The position numbers and the translations under genes are program-made. DNA of 64,000 nt from Apophysomyces variabilis (lineage: Eukaryota; Mucoromycota; Mucoromycetes; Mucorales; Mucoraceae): positions 356,693 to 420,692 of the forward strand of contig MZZL01000408.1 in assembly GCA_002749535.1 (NCBI GenBank), read 5' to 3'. The stretch's first letter is position 1. Each line of letters opens with the position of its first letter. The notes under the pieces are model-generated. The model saw nothing but the letters and a program-made list of their open reading frames with translations, had not been told where the DNA came from and ran no database searches. Positions 20,886-35,386 of the stretch are shown piece by piece.

Positions 20886-22984
20886 TTAATAGCGTTTTAC
20901 AAAAGTGAGTTCAAGGTCTTGAGCTGATTGAATCATACGATGATGCGTCAATAAACCATCCTTGTGAATAGAGTTCTCCGGTAATGTCCAGGTAAACTTT
21001 CTCACTAGAAAATAAGAACCAAAAAAAAAGATGAGTCATCCTGAAAAGTAAGAAATGAGATATGCGGGAACGTACACATCATAGAGAGAACGACGCGCTG
21101 TTCAGCCAAGCTAAAGTTCATGCCAATACATTGTCTACCGCCATTGGAGAAAGGGATCCAAGCCATTCCGCTTTTTTCCTCAGCCTCACCGCCGGGCGCA
21201 AACCGTTCGGGATCGAATTTTTCGGGATTGTTCCAAACGTTGGGGTTATGATGCATATTGTGCACATCGACCGAGACCAAGGTTCCTTTGGGTATGAACA
21301 TGCCACAGATATCCATATCTTGTTGCAATCGCCGTGGGAAGATCTCGATCGTGGGGCCTGTGGCACGCATCGATTCTTTGATCACCATATTAAGATATGT
21401 CATCTGCTTCGTATCTTCGACACTGGGTGACACATCCACAGGCTCATCTCCCAAAATTCGGATGACTTCTTGTCTAGCCTTCTCTTGAATATCCTGCAAG
21501 AAAAAAAGTTTTAATTTTAGTTTGATCAGTCAAACCTAAACTTATTCGGTGGGAAATGAAAGAAAAAAAAAGGTTCTCACCTGATGAACGGCCAGGTAGT
21601 ACATGGTAAAGGCAAGCGCGTTAGCAGTGGTGTCATGACCTAATCTAAAGTTGAATATACGAGCCTAAAAAGAGTGCATCTATTGCGCGAGCGCGCGCAG
21701 TTACCTGCTACGAAGAAGAGACAGAAATTGGCCTTTAATTCCTCGTCTGTCAGAACACCTTCTTCATCTTCGCCTTCAATTAAGAGATGCAATAGATCTT
21801 TTTCGTTGTCCAGCACATTGGATTTGGCCTTTCTTTCCTTGATTTCTTTGCGCTTGTTAGCAATCAATTCATCCATCAGTTGCAAGAACCGGGTCAGATC
21901 TGCATGGACTTTTTGTCTCTTAGGGAACATCCATAGAAACTTTTGCTCCAATTTTGGAAATAGCATAAACCAAGGATCAACATGACCGTTCATAATACTG
22001 TTGTAGGTAACCACCCATTCGCCATGCTCGTTCTCAAGGGAATTAAAGTCAAATCCTAAAAAAAAATAGTTCGTCTTCTTAGTCATCTTCTTCTTCGGAA
22101 CGGACACCCGAACCTACCGAAAGCCGCTTTGCCAATAGCATCCAAGGTCCAACGTTCCATCATGTGGGTGACGTTGATCGTGGGATCCATTTTGTCCATG
22201 ACCTTGAACATCGTTTGGGTCAAGTTGCCGAACATTTGGACCGGCAGCGATCGACGGAAGGCCGGAGTTGCAATCTTGATAGAAAGATGTCCATTTAGTC
22301 CATCTGCACGGGAATCGCTACTTCCGCCTTTTTTTTTTCCTTTTTACCTTGCGTTGCTTTCGCCATTCGGAACCATTTAGAAATACAAGGTTTGGACCAC
22401 GCGTGAAACGGACACCTAGTGTTCCCTCACTTCCATGTCTCACATCAACTTTTGGGAAAACGTCTTTGGGGAGTTTAAGTAACATATGATAGGGTTAGAA
22501 AATAGCTCCTTTATCTTGCAGGTCACGTGGCTATCCGATCATTCTTACCAATTTTCAGTAACAGGGTTTTGATGGCCTCTGGCTGTGTTAAATAAACAGT
22601 CCAACCGAACGGATTAGGACGCTAACCATAGCCAATTAGGCTCATTGGATGAATTTGTGCTATCTTTAGCCAATTTACCAAATAAACACCGTTTGTTTCG
22701 TTTGTCTCGAGAATAGGCATGATACGACGTTTGGAGAAATGGGCAAGAGGTTCTTTTTCGATGGAGGCTTTGATGAATTCGTAATAACCAATATAGGGAA
22801 TATTTCGTAGTGCCTTGGGTGGTAACAGAATGCGATCATACGCATAATAAAGAAGAAAGGCTGCTGATGCGGTCGCGATAATGGTCGCGCGTCTTTTTTC
22901 TGCAAATTTATATACAAAATTATAGTACAGGGATTGGATACGGTCCAAGTCGATGTAATCATGCAACATTGATGTGATAAACAT
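20886..22984 (-). CDS. cytochrome P450 monooxygenase
   Basis: Eight exons (22984-22679, 22621-22549, 22463-22348, 22274-22118, 22055-21705, 21639-21581, 21493-21076 and 21004-20886) give 532 aa, the normal length. An N-terminal membrane anchor (ATIIATASAAFLLYYAY) precedes the Pro-rich hinge LLPP, so the enzyme should sit on the ER. The C-helix is WRKQRK-IATPAFRRS. The I-helix oxygen-binding motif AGHDTTANAL spans an intron. The ExxR motif is KESMR, PERF is DPERFAPGG, and the heme Cys loop is PFSNGGRQCIGMNF. All are intact. The sequence resembles the large Mucoromycote-expanded fungal P450 families. The substrate cannot be read from sequence. The longer open frame upstream of 22984 lacks an ATG, so the start is MFITSMLHDYID. 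Electron supply would come from a cytochrome P450 reductase encoded elsewhere. Confidence 0.92.
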
Positions 22985-23073
22985 ATTTTCTTTTTTGATT
23001 AGTGGAGGGAGGGAGAGATAGAGAGAAGATGACTTGGTGAAGGAAAGAGGCAAGGTGACGAGTTTTGTCAGCT

Positions 23074-23088
23074 TAATATATATATATG
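23074..23088 (-). promoter_or_regulatory. TATA-rich core promoter of the P450 gene
   Basis: An uninterrupted TA repeat lies 90-105 bases upstream of the P450 start codon on the minus strand, which is a suitable TATA position. Confidence 0.45.
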
Positions 23089-24994
23089 TGCTCAGAACAC
23101 ACGGAAAATTCGTTCCACCGAACGAAGCAATCGATGATGGATTCTATTCCCAGCAAAACCTTGAAGCTAGAATTTAAGGTGCAAAAAAAAAAAAGACTAC
23201 TGAGTTATCGATTTTTTTTTTCTTATTCATGTCTCGACCCACTATCGCCTTCTTCTCCGTGTAGACGGCGGGGGGAATTAGGTTTTTTGACTTGATATAC
23301 TCTAACATTGAATTGATCATTTGTAAAGTTTGATTAAACTCAGATATATAATTACTCCCATACACAAACATTTCGACAATCGATCAAAACAAAAAAAAGT
23401 CCTCTCTATGTTTAGTTGCACGCATGAATATTTCCTTAGTAGAACCATTTATCTTTTGCTAGATTTTGCGAGTAGATCCTCCTCCTCTTCTATTCGACTT
23501 TATCGTGTCATCGGCTTGGTCGGAACGATCCAAGAAATCATTCATTCACCGACGGATCGTCCTATTCCCCTCTTTGTCAGGAACAAGGACATGTAAAACC
23601 ATGTTCTTTGCTTTTTTTAGACTGGTGTACAGAAATACACACTAGGAAACGTTACGAGTGCACGGCAGGATAGTGATTTGACCTTATTGCTTCAGATGAT
23701 ACTTTTGCTTCACCGTCGACCTTTCAAACGGTTCCAACCTCCGCTGATAAGTTATATCCTCGCCCCAAAACGGGAAACACAGCAGAAAAAAACCCTGAAG
23801 TTCTTAACATATATGTCAAATGGATGCATCGGAACGCTCCATTAACATTGATAGTTTAAAACGAACAGATGCTTTACATTGACCCAACTAAAACAGATAG
23901 AAGCAGGTGTACCATTACATAATGAACAATACAGCAGTAAAATGGAATATTCCGTCAGATGTTCACATTGTTCCCGTGGTTATTTGCAGATTTGATTGTT
24001 ACATCTTGTTCAAAAAGAGAGAGAAAAAGAAACTTTACAGGCTCCGTCTAGATAGTGCCTCACTGGAACGTGCAAAGAAAAAAAAAGAAAAGGTGGGATA
24101 CCCCGCCAGACCTGCAACATTCCATTAACTTTAAGTCGGGTCAGACGTGTGAATGATCAGTGGTCAGGTCGGTATCTCTTCCCCCATTGCCGGTGTCACC
24201 TTTCGGGAACACACGTTTGACGTTACTCCGGTGACACAAAGTACTACACTGCCAAATCTACCGAGAGTTGTTCTTAGTATGATTGGACAGAAAAACATAG
24301 CAGGGACAAGCTTGGTCAAAGCTTGAAGTGGCTATGCTAACAGCCACTCGGAGGATTGTTGCTCAGTCTGCGCGCGCGTACAATCTCTGATAAAATTAAA
24401 AATAACTATATTCAAAAGACTGGAAAGAAGTACATTTTTGAATTTCACACCAAGAAAAAAAAAGGAAGCAAATGAATTAAAAAAGGGAATTCAAGTGGTT
24501 CAATGGAAATATTCTTATTCTCTCTTTACTCTCTCTCTGTCTCTATCTCACATATTATTGCCATTTTTCGTTTCTTCTAGGATTCGGAAAAGTAGTATAG
24601 TCTATTCCCTTCCTGGAAAAAAGAAGTAAAAGAAGCAGTTTTGTTCCGGGCGCCTTATGCATAATCAAAGAACAAGCCAATCGGGGCCATTAAGCGCACT
24701 GGTTCCCTTTTTTTCCTTCTACCCCAAAATCAACAGCGACCCGAATAGGTTGGGGTGGATAGCTAAATCACTCATCCATAAGTTACTCTGATAGACCACG
24801 AGCTAATGAACGAAAAGGAAACGTGCTGGTCACTTTCAAAATTCAAACGAGCCGTAAAGCGAATGACTGATACCATTGCCTCCATACACATCTTAATTGA
24901 GTTAAAAAACCAAAATAAAGGACTTCAGAATCACGGGAAACAATATGGCCCAGGGAGCAGTATCCAGTAATCACGTATTATAGCCACTTTCTTT

Positions 24995-25020
24995 TCTCTC
25001 TCTCTCTCTCTTTTTTTTTT
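24995..25020 (+). repeat. (CT)n microsatellite followed by T10
   Basis: Eight CT units are followed by ten T. This is simple sequence with no attached gene. Confidence 0.7.
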
Positions 25021-28000
25021 AGAAGAAGGTGTAAATCGGTTAGATCAAGTGATTCACGATTCGCTCTTGTAACAAAAGATCATGAAGCATTATGATCTAA
25101 AAAGAACGAACCCATTTTGATATATTTCCTTAGAAGGCCGACTCCGCAACTTTCTAGCTTTTCAAATGTAAGTCAGGAGGATCTTCTATAGACTTAATCC
25201 CGGAAGAACTAAAAAGAGACAGAACAAGCAGAGCAAAAAGCGTCGGCCCGTAAAAGAGCATACACTGCGTTCCAATTTTCCATTGATACTGGTACTTCAT
25301 GGGGATAGTATCACTAGGTTTGCCTTACACATCTTCCTTTTTTTTTCCCTTCATTATGCATTTATCCTTAAAAACCTTCCTTCAAAGAAAGCACCTGATT
25401 TTTTATACACCAGTGTCCTTTATTGTTTCCGTATTTCCATTCTATTTTATTCAGATGAATTATAGGGCTGTTCGACTGGGCCAGTCGCTTAGTCCCGTTG
25501 TCCTTTTTCCTTCTACTGCAGTATTTATTTTTGGCATGGGTACCGTTCAATCTAGCTTACTAAGACCGTATTCATGGTCTGTGCAGTATACAACCAAAAA
25601 TAGCATAAACAAGATATCTAGGTTACCCATAATTAGCCTCTGTTTGCAAACGCTAACTCGCATAATCTAATGCTCATGCATGTTTGGTTTATGGAGGAAA
25701 GATTTCATCTTGACTGATAATGGACCCCTGTCTGGTCTAATCCCCGAACGTCCTTCATTATTTTCCGGGGAACAGAAAAAAAAAAGTTATTTCGACCGGC
25801 GTCAATGTAAAACGAAGTTATTGTATGTAACAATTAGGCATTCTCAAAAACATACGCTTCATTCGGAAGAAAATCGGTATATCTCCGGCTATCGCTTGGT
25901 GTCGGGCAATCAACTACACTTATGGAACCCTTCCCCTTAAGCTGTTCTTCGCCTAGTGCACATATATTTTGCATTGGGAATCTCGTGGCGAGTTGATTTC
26001 AAACGATAAACTTATCTACATGTCAACACTGTAGATTACATGCTATCGGACTAAGGTTTCTATGCTCAGTCCATACATAAAATTAGCAGTCGCAAAAAGC
26101 CGCAAGGGTTAAGGTCAAGGATGCCCCTTCTCAAACGATACATTTGTCTTTTTGTTTCGACTGTGCATCTTACAGTCACGTCATCAAGCCTTTTTTTTTA
26201 CTTTTATTTTTGGCTTGTCCTTTAGAAGACAGTAAGCCCATGGTTGCGTTACATAACAGACGTTGGTTCCTTTGGACGGTATACATAAACCGTCCACTGA
26301 TGGTGACGTGAGTGACATTCCGATTCTCTCATTTGCTTTGGGTGTAAGAATTAAAACTAAGAGCTGTGGCCCGAATTAGCCGCACCCTGATCGGTTAAAC
26401 ACGAGTCAAGTCTATTCCCACTGGATGTCTTTCATTTTACTCTTTTTTCCCCAAACGTTACGTTTTTCCTGCACAGCTCCATTTTAAGTTGACGCTGCCG
26501 ACATCGAACGATTAAGAATTTCGGGGTTTTATCGCCCTGATGGGACATGCACAGCTAACTACGATGCCTGTCCCCGTTTCATGGCGGGAAGCAAAATGGA
26601 TACAGGTTAAAACCTGTTCCTAGAATAACAAGACAAAGATAGACCATCCGCCCGTCTCCGTCATGGCGTTAGGATGGATAACCATAACGTTACATGAGAC
26701 TTGTTCGGACAAAGAAAAAAAGTTTGTGGTGTTTGTCAAACAGGAGTCTAATTTAATTCATATTTGATGAAGATCAAAAAAAATTAAAAAAAACGTGCCA
26801 GAATCACCGACTGTAACCCGTTAGACGTCGTACAGTAACCTAGGCATGGAAAACCGCCGTGTGAAAGAGTACACAGAAAGAGTGTGTGAGTGTGTGGTAG
26901 AAATACATCTGCTAAAATACGAACAATTAAAAATGTGCATGGTAAGTAGAAGCCGCGACATGGATCTGCGGTTTGCAACGTGAGACTTTGCACACAAGAA
27001 CACGTGTATGCTTTAACTTCAAGGCCCTGGTGCCTAATATTGGCCCGCATGCTCGATGTCAATGGATGCCGTTTTGTTCATGAGACAGGTCATCTAATCA
27101 CAAGGTTATTTTTTTTAGAGCAAAAGATTCTTGTGGGGTTTGTGCCTCATTAAACTACAGCCTCAGCAGAATCAAGCTAATTTACGTAAGGATGTATGGA
27201 TTGGACGGACTATCGTCCTAAAGCCTAAAACATGTTATTTCTTTAAAGCAAGGTGATAGCTTTCGTTCGAGACGCCGTCAAACTTTGTTCCGTTTCTGCG
27301 TTCCCCTAGCGTTGCCTACTTTTTTTTTTATTTTGCAGAAGCAGTTGATCTATTTGCCTTGTGTAATGTTGATGTCACACAGCCGATTAAAGTTGGGTGT
27401 CCTAGGACGAGGAAGCCGCTAGTCATTCCATCGCTAGCAAGAATGGATACTGCAAATATCTTTTTCGGTAGTGCTCATTTTCAATATCCGCGGACAATTA
27501 TGCCGCTGAATGTAGCCCTGGAAAGCTATCGATTGGCGATGTTGGTCAGTACACAACCGCTAAGAGAGACGGGTTTAGGTTTCTTAAGTAATGCAGCTCG
27601 TACCACATATCACCAGATATGCAAAAAAGAGTTTTGGTTTACTCTAAGTTGAAAGGTCTGTTACTGCTTTGTTGCAACTGTACAGATCATCCTTATCAAA
27701 GATATTTATTATGCTTCGTAAAAGACACGGATAATGATAGCTTGATGCATTTCCGATTCGCCTATTATTGTCTGTGTGACAAACAACAAGTGAAAACTGT
27801 GACTTCCATGTTCAAAAAAGAAATATTATCTCTATTGAACCATCATTTCCTTAGTGAACACGCTCTACTTTGCTATAGCACTCTGGGTAATGTCGCATGG
27901 CTGAATACCGTTTATTCATTGCTTGTGGGGACATGGCAAACCTGATATTAGAAAATGACAAGCTGTTTTTTAGGAGTTGCCGACTATTCTCAGAAGCTCT

Positions 28001-29021
28001 GCCTATACTCAGGGCCTTAATATAGGGAAATGCAAGTATCTCGTGCTTTAGATTTTGGAAGTCCAGTTCTTTGTTGTACACATGTGAACCATTCGCGAAG
28101 AGTTTGATTACTGCCACTTTCGTAAAAAAAGAAGGTTCCTTGACCACGGACTGATGTAAACATAAAAGGGAATTGCATCTGTAGTAAAACTCAGAAGCGT
28201 CATTAGGAAAATGTATATTATTTTCTCTGTACACATTATAAAGTATTCCGCTTTTTTATGGTCATTAGCGTTCTACTACAGTTAAGTTTAATGGATGGTA
28301 ATACTGTTTTTCGCTTCTAATCAGCCTAGCTACTTAAAGAAATAGATTCTCTCACGCAGCGAAGTTGAACTAGTCTAACATTCGGTAACCTGTCTCTTAT
28401 GGGATGTGTGACAAGCTTTATGAGATGGTCCGTGGGCGGGGGATGTTACCGACGCGTTAAAATGTACACTATTGGGATAGGCGCACTTACCTATATGGCT
28501 ATTTTTTGCTAATGATGAGCGGGTAAAGGTTTTCACTTGCGGCCAGGCTAAGAAAAGATGTGCACATTTGGGAAGACGTGGAAGATACGGTCGGCCCAAA
28601 AAAAGATGGTATTTAAAATGTTTGTTTATAGTATTCTGGAGTTTTATTTTTTGCTTATCGTATTGCTCATCATCTTTTTTTTTTATTTCGTACCTTCTTT
28701 TTCTTTTCACGTCATATTACGTCCCCAAGACAAGTATATTTAGCACTCATTTCTTTAGATCAGATGAGCCGGCATAGTAACACAGTAAATGAATAGCCGT
28801 CAACCCCGGACAAGCTTAAAAACTGACTCTTGTCATATAAGGAGAAGAATCGTTCTGTTATTAGCATTGAAAAAGGGTTGGCATAAACCTCATCTGCCAA
28901 TTATATATCACACTCAATGTATGAGTGGCTTTAATGGAAGAAGTCAAGGTCCTGTAAATCGTTCTAGCATATACAGTTGCGTGTTATACTCATCCAGCAC
29001 CTTCTTCGTTCAGCAATTCAT

Positions 29022-30858
<1,837 letters not shown>

Positions 30859-31714
30859 GGAAGGAAAAGCGTGAGAAAAAACGGAAGCAATGGTGTCATG
30901 CCACGGATATTTATGGTCAGATTGATGCGACCAACGTGACCAGCTTGCGCCCTACCAGTTCCAGAGACTTCACGGGGAATAATACCTGCCTCCTTCTTAA
31001 CACGGAAAATTAAATATTTTAGTGTTGTTAAACTGCTACTATTGCTTTCAAGGATCTGCAAGCTAATGTTTAATTGCAGGACAAAAATATACCATAAACG
31101 AGGAGAAGGCTGCTCGAGCTGTGCATTGTCAAAGCCAACCTCACCAAAACTTTTGTCATGTATCCCGAGTGGCACAACGGATATCGCGGGTTACGCATAC
31201 ATCGCTTTTACGGGCCACCCTATTCGATCTCTCCTCGTTTAAAGCGTTTTCGCTCGTAGCAGACAATCTGGCGAACAGAGACGAATCCTTTGATTCGTTA
31301 TTTCGCATAATTAACCTCAATACCGGCTGTCTGAATAGTATATTAAGCGTTGCGAACCGATGTGAGCCAACATGGAATACGACTTCTTCCTGTAGAACAA
31401 TTTATGCTAGCATTTGGTATCTAGCATCAGAATCGTGGATAGATAACGACCTTCAGGCTATATAGACAGGGTTGATCATACAGTAGAACTCCAATGATAT
31501 GCAAAATTGCACGCCGTGCTAAAGATACCAGAGCTTGTTTAGTCTAGAGTGTAAAAAGAAGGTATGTAATTCTAAGGATGGAGGCAAAAAGTTCTATGAT
31601 GTGTAAAGGTAAAGAAGTACGAAAATAAAAAAGCATGCGGACAATAAAAAAAATGAGAAAAAGATAAAAAAAACACAGAAATTTACATCGAGGGAAATTA
31701 CAAGTAGATGAAGA
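30859..31714. other. intergenic between CBS and Zn2Cys6 genes
   Basis: This 856-bp stretch is the promoter side of CBS and the 3' side of the regulator gene. It has A-rich runs near 31,620-31,680. No gene is supported. Confidence 0.5.
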
Positions 31715-34600
31715 CTACCAGTAGGGCAATTCAGATGATCTAGCTAATGCTGAAGTCGTTTGCCTTGGAAGCCGGATATGACCGTCTGCAGCGGTATCGG
31801 TCGGAAGAGGATTTTGGAATCCCAATAATACGCTCCGTGATGGAGACCCCGGAAGACTAGATGATGTCGGATTACATAGTATGTCATTCTGCTGATCTCC
31901 ACTGCCTTGTTTCCGTTCGGTTAGGTAAGATATGGAATGCATCCCATCTTCCGAAGAAATCAACGGTTGGTTTGTTTGCATGTTTGAGCTTTGATAAGAT
32001 TGATTCAGTACACCGTGAGCAAAGTAATTATTCCATTCTTCCGTATCTAATGAAGAAGGAACACCCCAGAAAGCTGTACCGAGAGGATCGAACTGTCTTT
32101 GTGAGGGACCGCGAATGGTTCCTGGAGCTGCAAACGGATCCATAGAAGGCGTATCGCTCATTGGGATAAATCCATACTGGCTTCCAGACGTTGATTCGGA
32201 TGAAGATACAAATGGAAATTTTTCATTGACCATTGTATAATCCATTCTTTGCACAGGAGCCACATCTTGCATCTCTCTCACAGCAATTTCTGAATTAGAA
32301 GACCTTTGGTACGCTTTCTCGCTCTTTTGCCGTGGTTCACTCTTGTGAACTAATTCTGGGGAATTCGGAACGGCGATAGACGGCGGTGGTGAATTCACCT
32401 CTTTACTCACTGGCTGTGGTACGTATTCATTGCATTCGAGGTTGATGTCCCTCAATCCGGCTAGCTCCCCAAGTATATTACAGCTACGTGCGGCATTAGT
32501 CCATGTCACCTCTATCTCGTCCAGCGCACGCATGATTTTGTTCACATTGACTTTTGCATCAAAGGCTTGCTCTGCATCCGGTGAAGACGCCAATTTGATA
32601 AAGATTATACCCGCAGTAAAAACGTAATATACCGTGTATGCAAAAACGTACTTGAGATGATTCTCTCCCAGCATAATGTTGACTATGTCTAGAATCGAAT
32701 AGGCAGCTGATATACAAATCTTAAAGGATGGCAAAGACATAGGTAATCGAGATTGTGTTGGCCCAGGGATAAACGGGCGATGGAGCAGAATAACGGTAGT
32801 GTAATAGATCATGTGCATCTGACAGATCGGCAATGGTGGATCGGGACCTGTTTCACCAAGCTGGGTATTCGGTAGCTTATACTGCAATGATGGTGGTAAA
32901 TTGTTGTACCAATTGGTAAGCTGTCTGTTCAGCGTGGTCAGAATATGATTGATGTGGTGAGACGGTCCATGATATCGCGCTTTGGCGTAATAGATATTCT
33001 TAAGGACATGTCCCAAGATATCGCACAACTTAATAAGATGGATAAACGACTCCACAATTTTCACAGGTGGCCTCGTCGAATCGGACTCGTTTCCAGCTTT
33101 GACTTCCTCATCATCATCCATTGAAGGAAAAGGTATGTCAATATCTCTTTCTTCAAAATTCGAGGAACGCCCAAATATAGCACTCGTTAGTCGATCTACA
33201 ATGAAGCAGCACCAAAATACGCGTTTCCGCCTTTGTCGTTCTGGCGGAGGGATATCCCACTGTTCACAGTTTCGGTTCAATCCAAGATCTTGTGCCATTC
33301 GAAACGCCTAACCAAGTACATTAAAAACACTTGCTATCCGTCGCTCTAACTCACCATGCCACTATATAACCATGCACGCGCAGCTTTCATCACACCGTGT
33401 TGATGACAGGATAAAAGAAGAAGTGCTTGTACCGTGGATATCTTCGGAATATCGTAGTAATCATCCAATAACTTCTTTGCTCGTTCAAAAAAAATATCAC
33501 CGGCAGTATCAGGAGAGTCCGGATCAGATCGGACTCTTTTATCGGGCGATAGACGCGACGCCAATGCATAGATTGCGTTCAACAGGAGGGGAGAAACCGG
33601 CTCTTCTGGAGAAGCGAAAGTCGAATTCAATTGTCTCTTGTAAAACATGGGCAAGAATGGATAGAAATTATCAAAGTATAGCTTCAGGAGATGATCCGAG
33701 AGATCAGAAGGCGGCAACTCTAGCGGGTTGGAGGAAGATAAGAACTGCTTTCGGGTTGTATCCGACGAGGATCTATGACCCCATCCAGAAAAATGGAAAG
33801 CACCATTCTGATAAGTGCGGCTATCTTGTAGTAGATAGTAACCTGAGGATTTCCCGAGGTAGCGAACCTGGCCTACCAACAAACCGTTTCTTCAGTTTAA
33901 CGGAGACAGGATACCGGTCAAAATCCAGTTGCATACCTGTCTCATCCATCGACAGCTGGCCCGTGCTGTCATCAACCGAGTCAGGGCTACTGGGTGGTGG
34001 CTGAGCAAGGGTTGGACTGGTCACGAGATACGCAGAGCTTGTCCCTGAGGCATCCGACTGTGTCTCAATTTGCAAATTGGCCTTGGACTTGCCGGAGTTT
34101 TGGCGTCGTGCGTAGGGATTTTTTTGACGGTCTCCTCTTCTTACTGGTCTTGTCTTAATCTGCTCTCCAGTCGACGTTTCGAGGGGAGAATTCAACTCCG
34201 CAAGCAGAGCCTGGGACCTGGGATTGTCCTCCTTGGCGAGTTCACCTAGAAAGCTCTCTAATCGATGCAATCGGTTCTCAATAGCCTCAATATAACCCTT
34301 GGGTGGTCCTCTCTACAAGACAATCCCTACAGTTTAGCGCAAAATATCGAATATCGCTCACAGCACTCACTTTTTTCGTTGTATCATTGTAACTACATTC
34401 AAGGCTGAAAGCCTGGCAATTACTACATATTGGCGACAGTCCATCACATTTAATCTTCTTGCGTCGACATAGATCACTGTAAAGAAAATAAGACTAGATC
34501 AGTAAACTGTCTTGTAACTGCGGTTAATTCTACTGTTGGGTTACCAAGCTCTGCTCACTCGTTGTCGTCTCGCAGCTGCATCGTCCCCACTGTTTGACAT
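31715..34600 (-). CDS. Zn2Cys6 transcription factor with fungal middle homology region
   Basis: Five exons (34600-34545, 34476-34371, 34312-33937, 33872-33355 and 33307-31715) give 882 aa. The first intron splits the zinc cluster at AWxC. The joined motif is CDLCRRKKIKCDG...CSNC...C with Gal4-type spacing. It is followed by a linker, RGPPKGYIEA, and a coiled coil (IENRLHRLESFLGEL). The fungal_trans regulatory domain starts at GQVRYLGKSSGYYLL and includes GMAFRMAQDLGL and RRKRVFWCCFIVDR. The C-terminal third is Ser/Pro/Gln-rich and likely activating. The intron 33936-33873 was placed by its ACAG/GTATGC donor and by restoring MDETGQVRYLG. The protein should act in the nucleus as a dimer on CGG half-sites. 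The target pathway cannot be read from sequence. A TATA box lies about 80 bp upstream. Confidence 0.92.
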
Positions 34601-35386
34601 TGTGGAGCAACGAACAAATACCACTGAATATCGCTAAGCAGTTCCAAAAACACAGAGAGAAAGTGTTTGCTTTTTTATATATACGCCCTGATGCACAAGT
34701 TAGCTTGTAACAAGGAGCAGCGAATTACAGTGATTGCCAAAATTTATCCAATATCAGGGAAATCACGTGCCTGTTAGCATCGCCCTTTCAAATGCTTACC
34801 CTCGTATCAATTCGCTATGAACCATCTGAAGCTCTCACTCTTGATCTCTCTACGTATTCGACTACTCCTTTGCTTTGATAAATAGCCACTATTGCCCAAA
34901 TATAGACAATTATCCCCGTTTTGTGTATTTGCGCTCCGCCATGCTTAGCGATCAATGGTTGGAAGTATAAAAATCAGCGAGCGAGTCAAACGATCTATAA
35001 CTCCGATATCAAGGAAGTAGGGCATGGCTGCAATCTTTCCAACAACAGTAATATGCGGAGCAAGAAGTCACAGAACATACGTCAAAAGGGCAAAAAAAAG
35101 GGAAAAAAAAAGAAAAAGGTTCAGCCACCTTAGGGAACTGATTCCGGAAAAGGTTTTGCCAAGCGTTACAAAAAGTTTACTTTGTTTACAGTCAAAAACG
35201 GACACCGTGTTGTGCACCGTACCACCAGCCCAACAACGAAGAAATACCGGAAATCTAGCCTGCGTTTGCCTCCAAATAAAGCGATATTGTTGATCGCCTG
35301 ATATATCTTCCGACTTCGGTAAAGGGCGAATGGCGCAATACAAAAAATGGTTTGCTATCAAAGAGTGGTCTTTTAGCAATATCTAA
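34601..35386. other. intergenic, promoter of the Zn2Cys6 gene
   Basis: This is the 5' region of the regulator gene and the 3' region of the Mg transporter gene. No gene is supported. An A-rich tract lies at 35,085-35,120. Confidence 0.5.
34676..34683 (-). promoter_or_regulatory. TATA box of the Zn2Cys6 gene
   Basis: The palindromic TATATATA lies 76-83 bases upstream of the regulator start codon. Confidence 0.5.

Larger units (their letters stand above)
22985..29021. other. 6-kb gene-poor region
   Basis: I find no gene here that I can support on either strand. The region has AT-rich sequence with short T and A runs, a CT microsatellite (24995-25020), a short inverted repeat near 24,193-24,237 and several unsupported frames. 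One of these, 27359-27652 (+), reads 97 aa without known motifs. No tRNA, rRNA or LTR signature was seen by eye. The first 110 bases are the promoter of the P450 gene. Confidence 0.4.

Noticed and set aside
24193..24237. inverted repeat GTGTCACC / GGTGACAC
   Set aside because: It is only 8 bp with a 29-base gap and no flanking element structure, so probably chance.
27359..27652. 97-aa open frame (+), start of a possible gene
   Set aside because: It has no recognised motif and cannot be joined to neighbouring frames by convincing splice sites.
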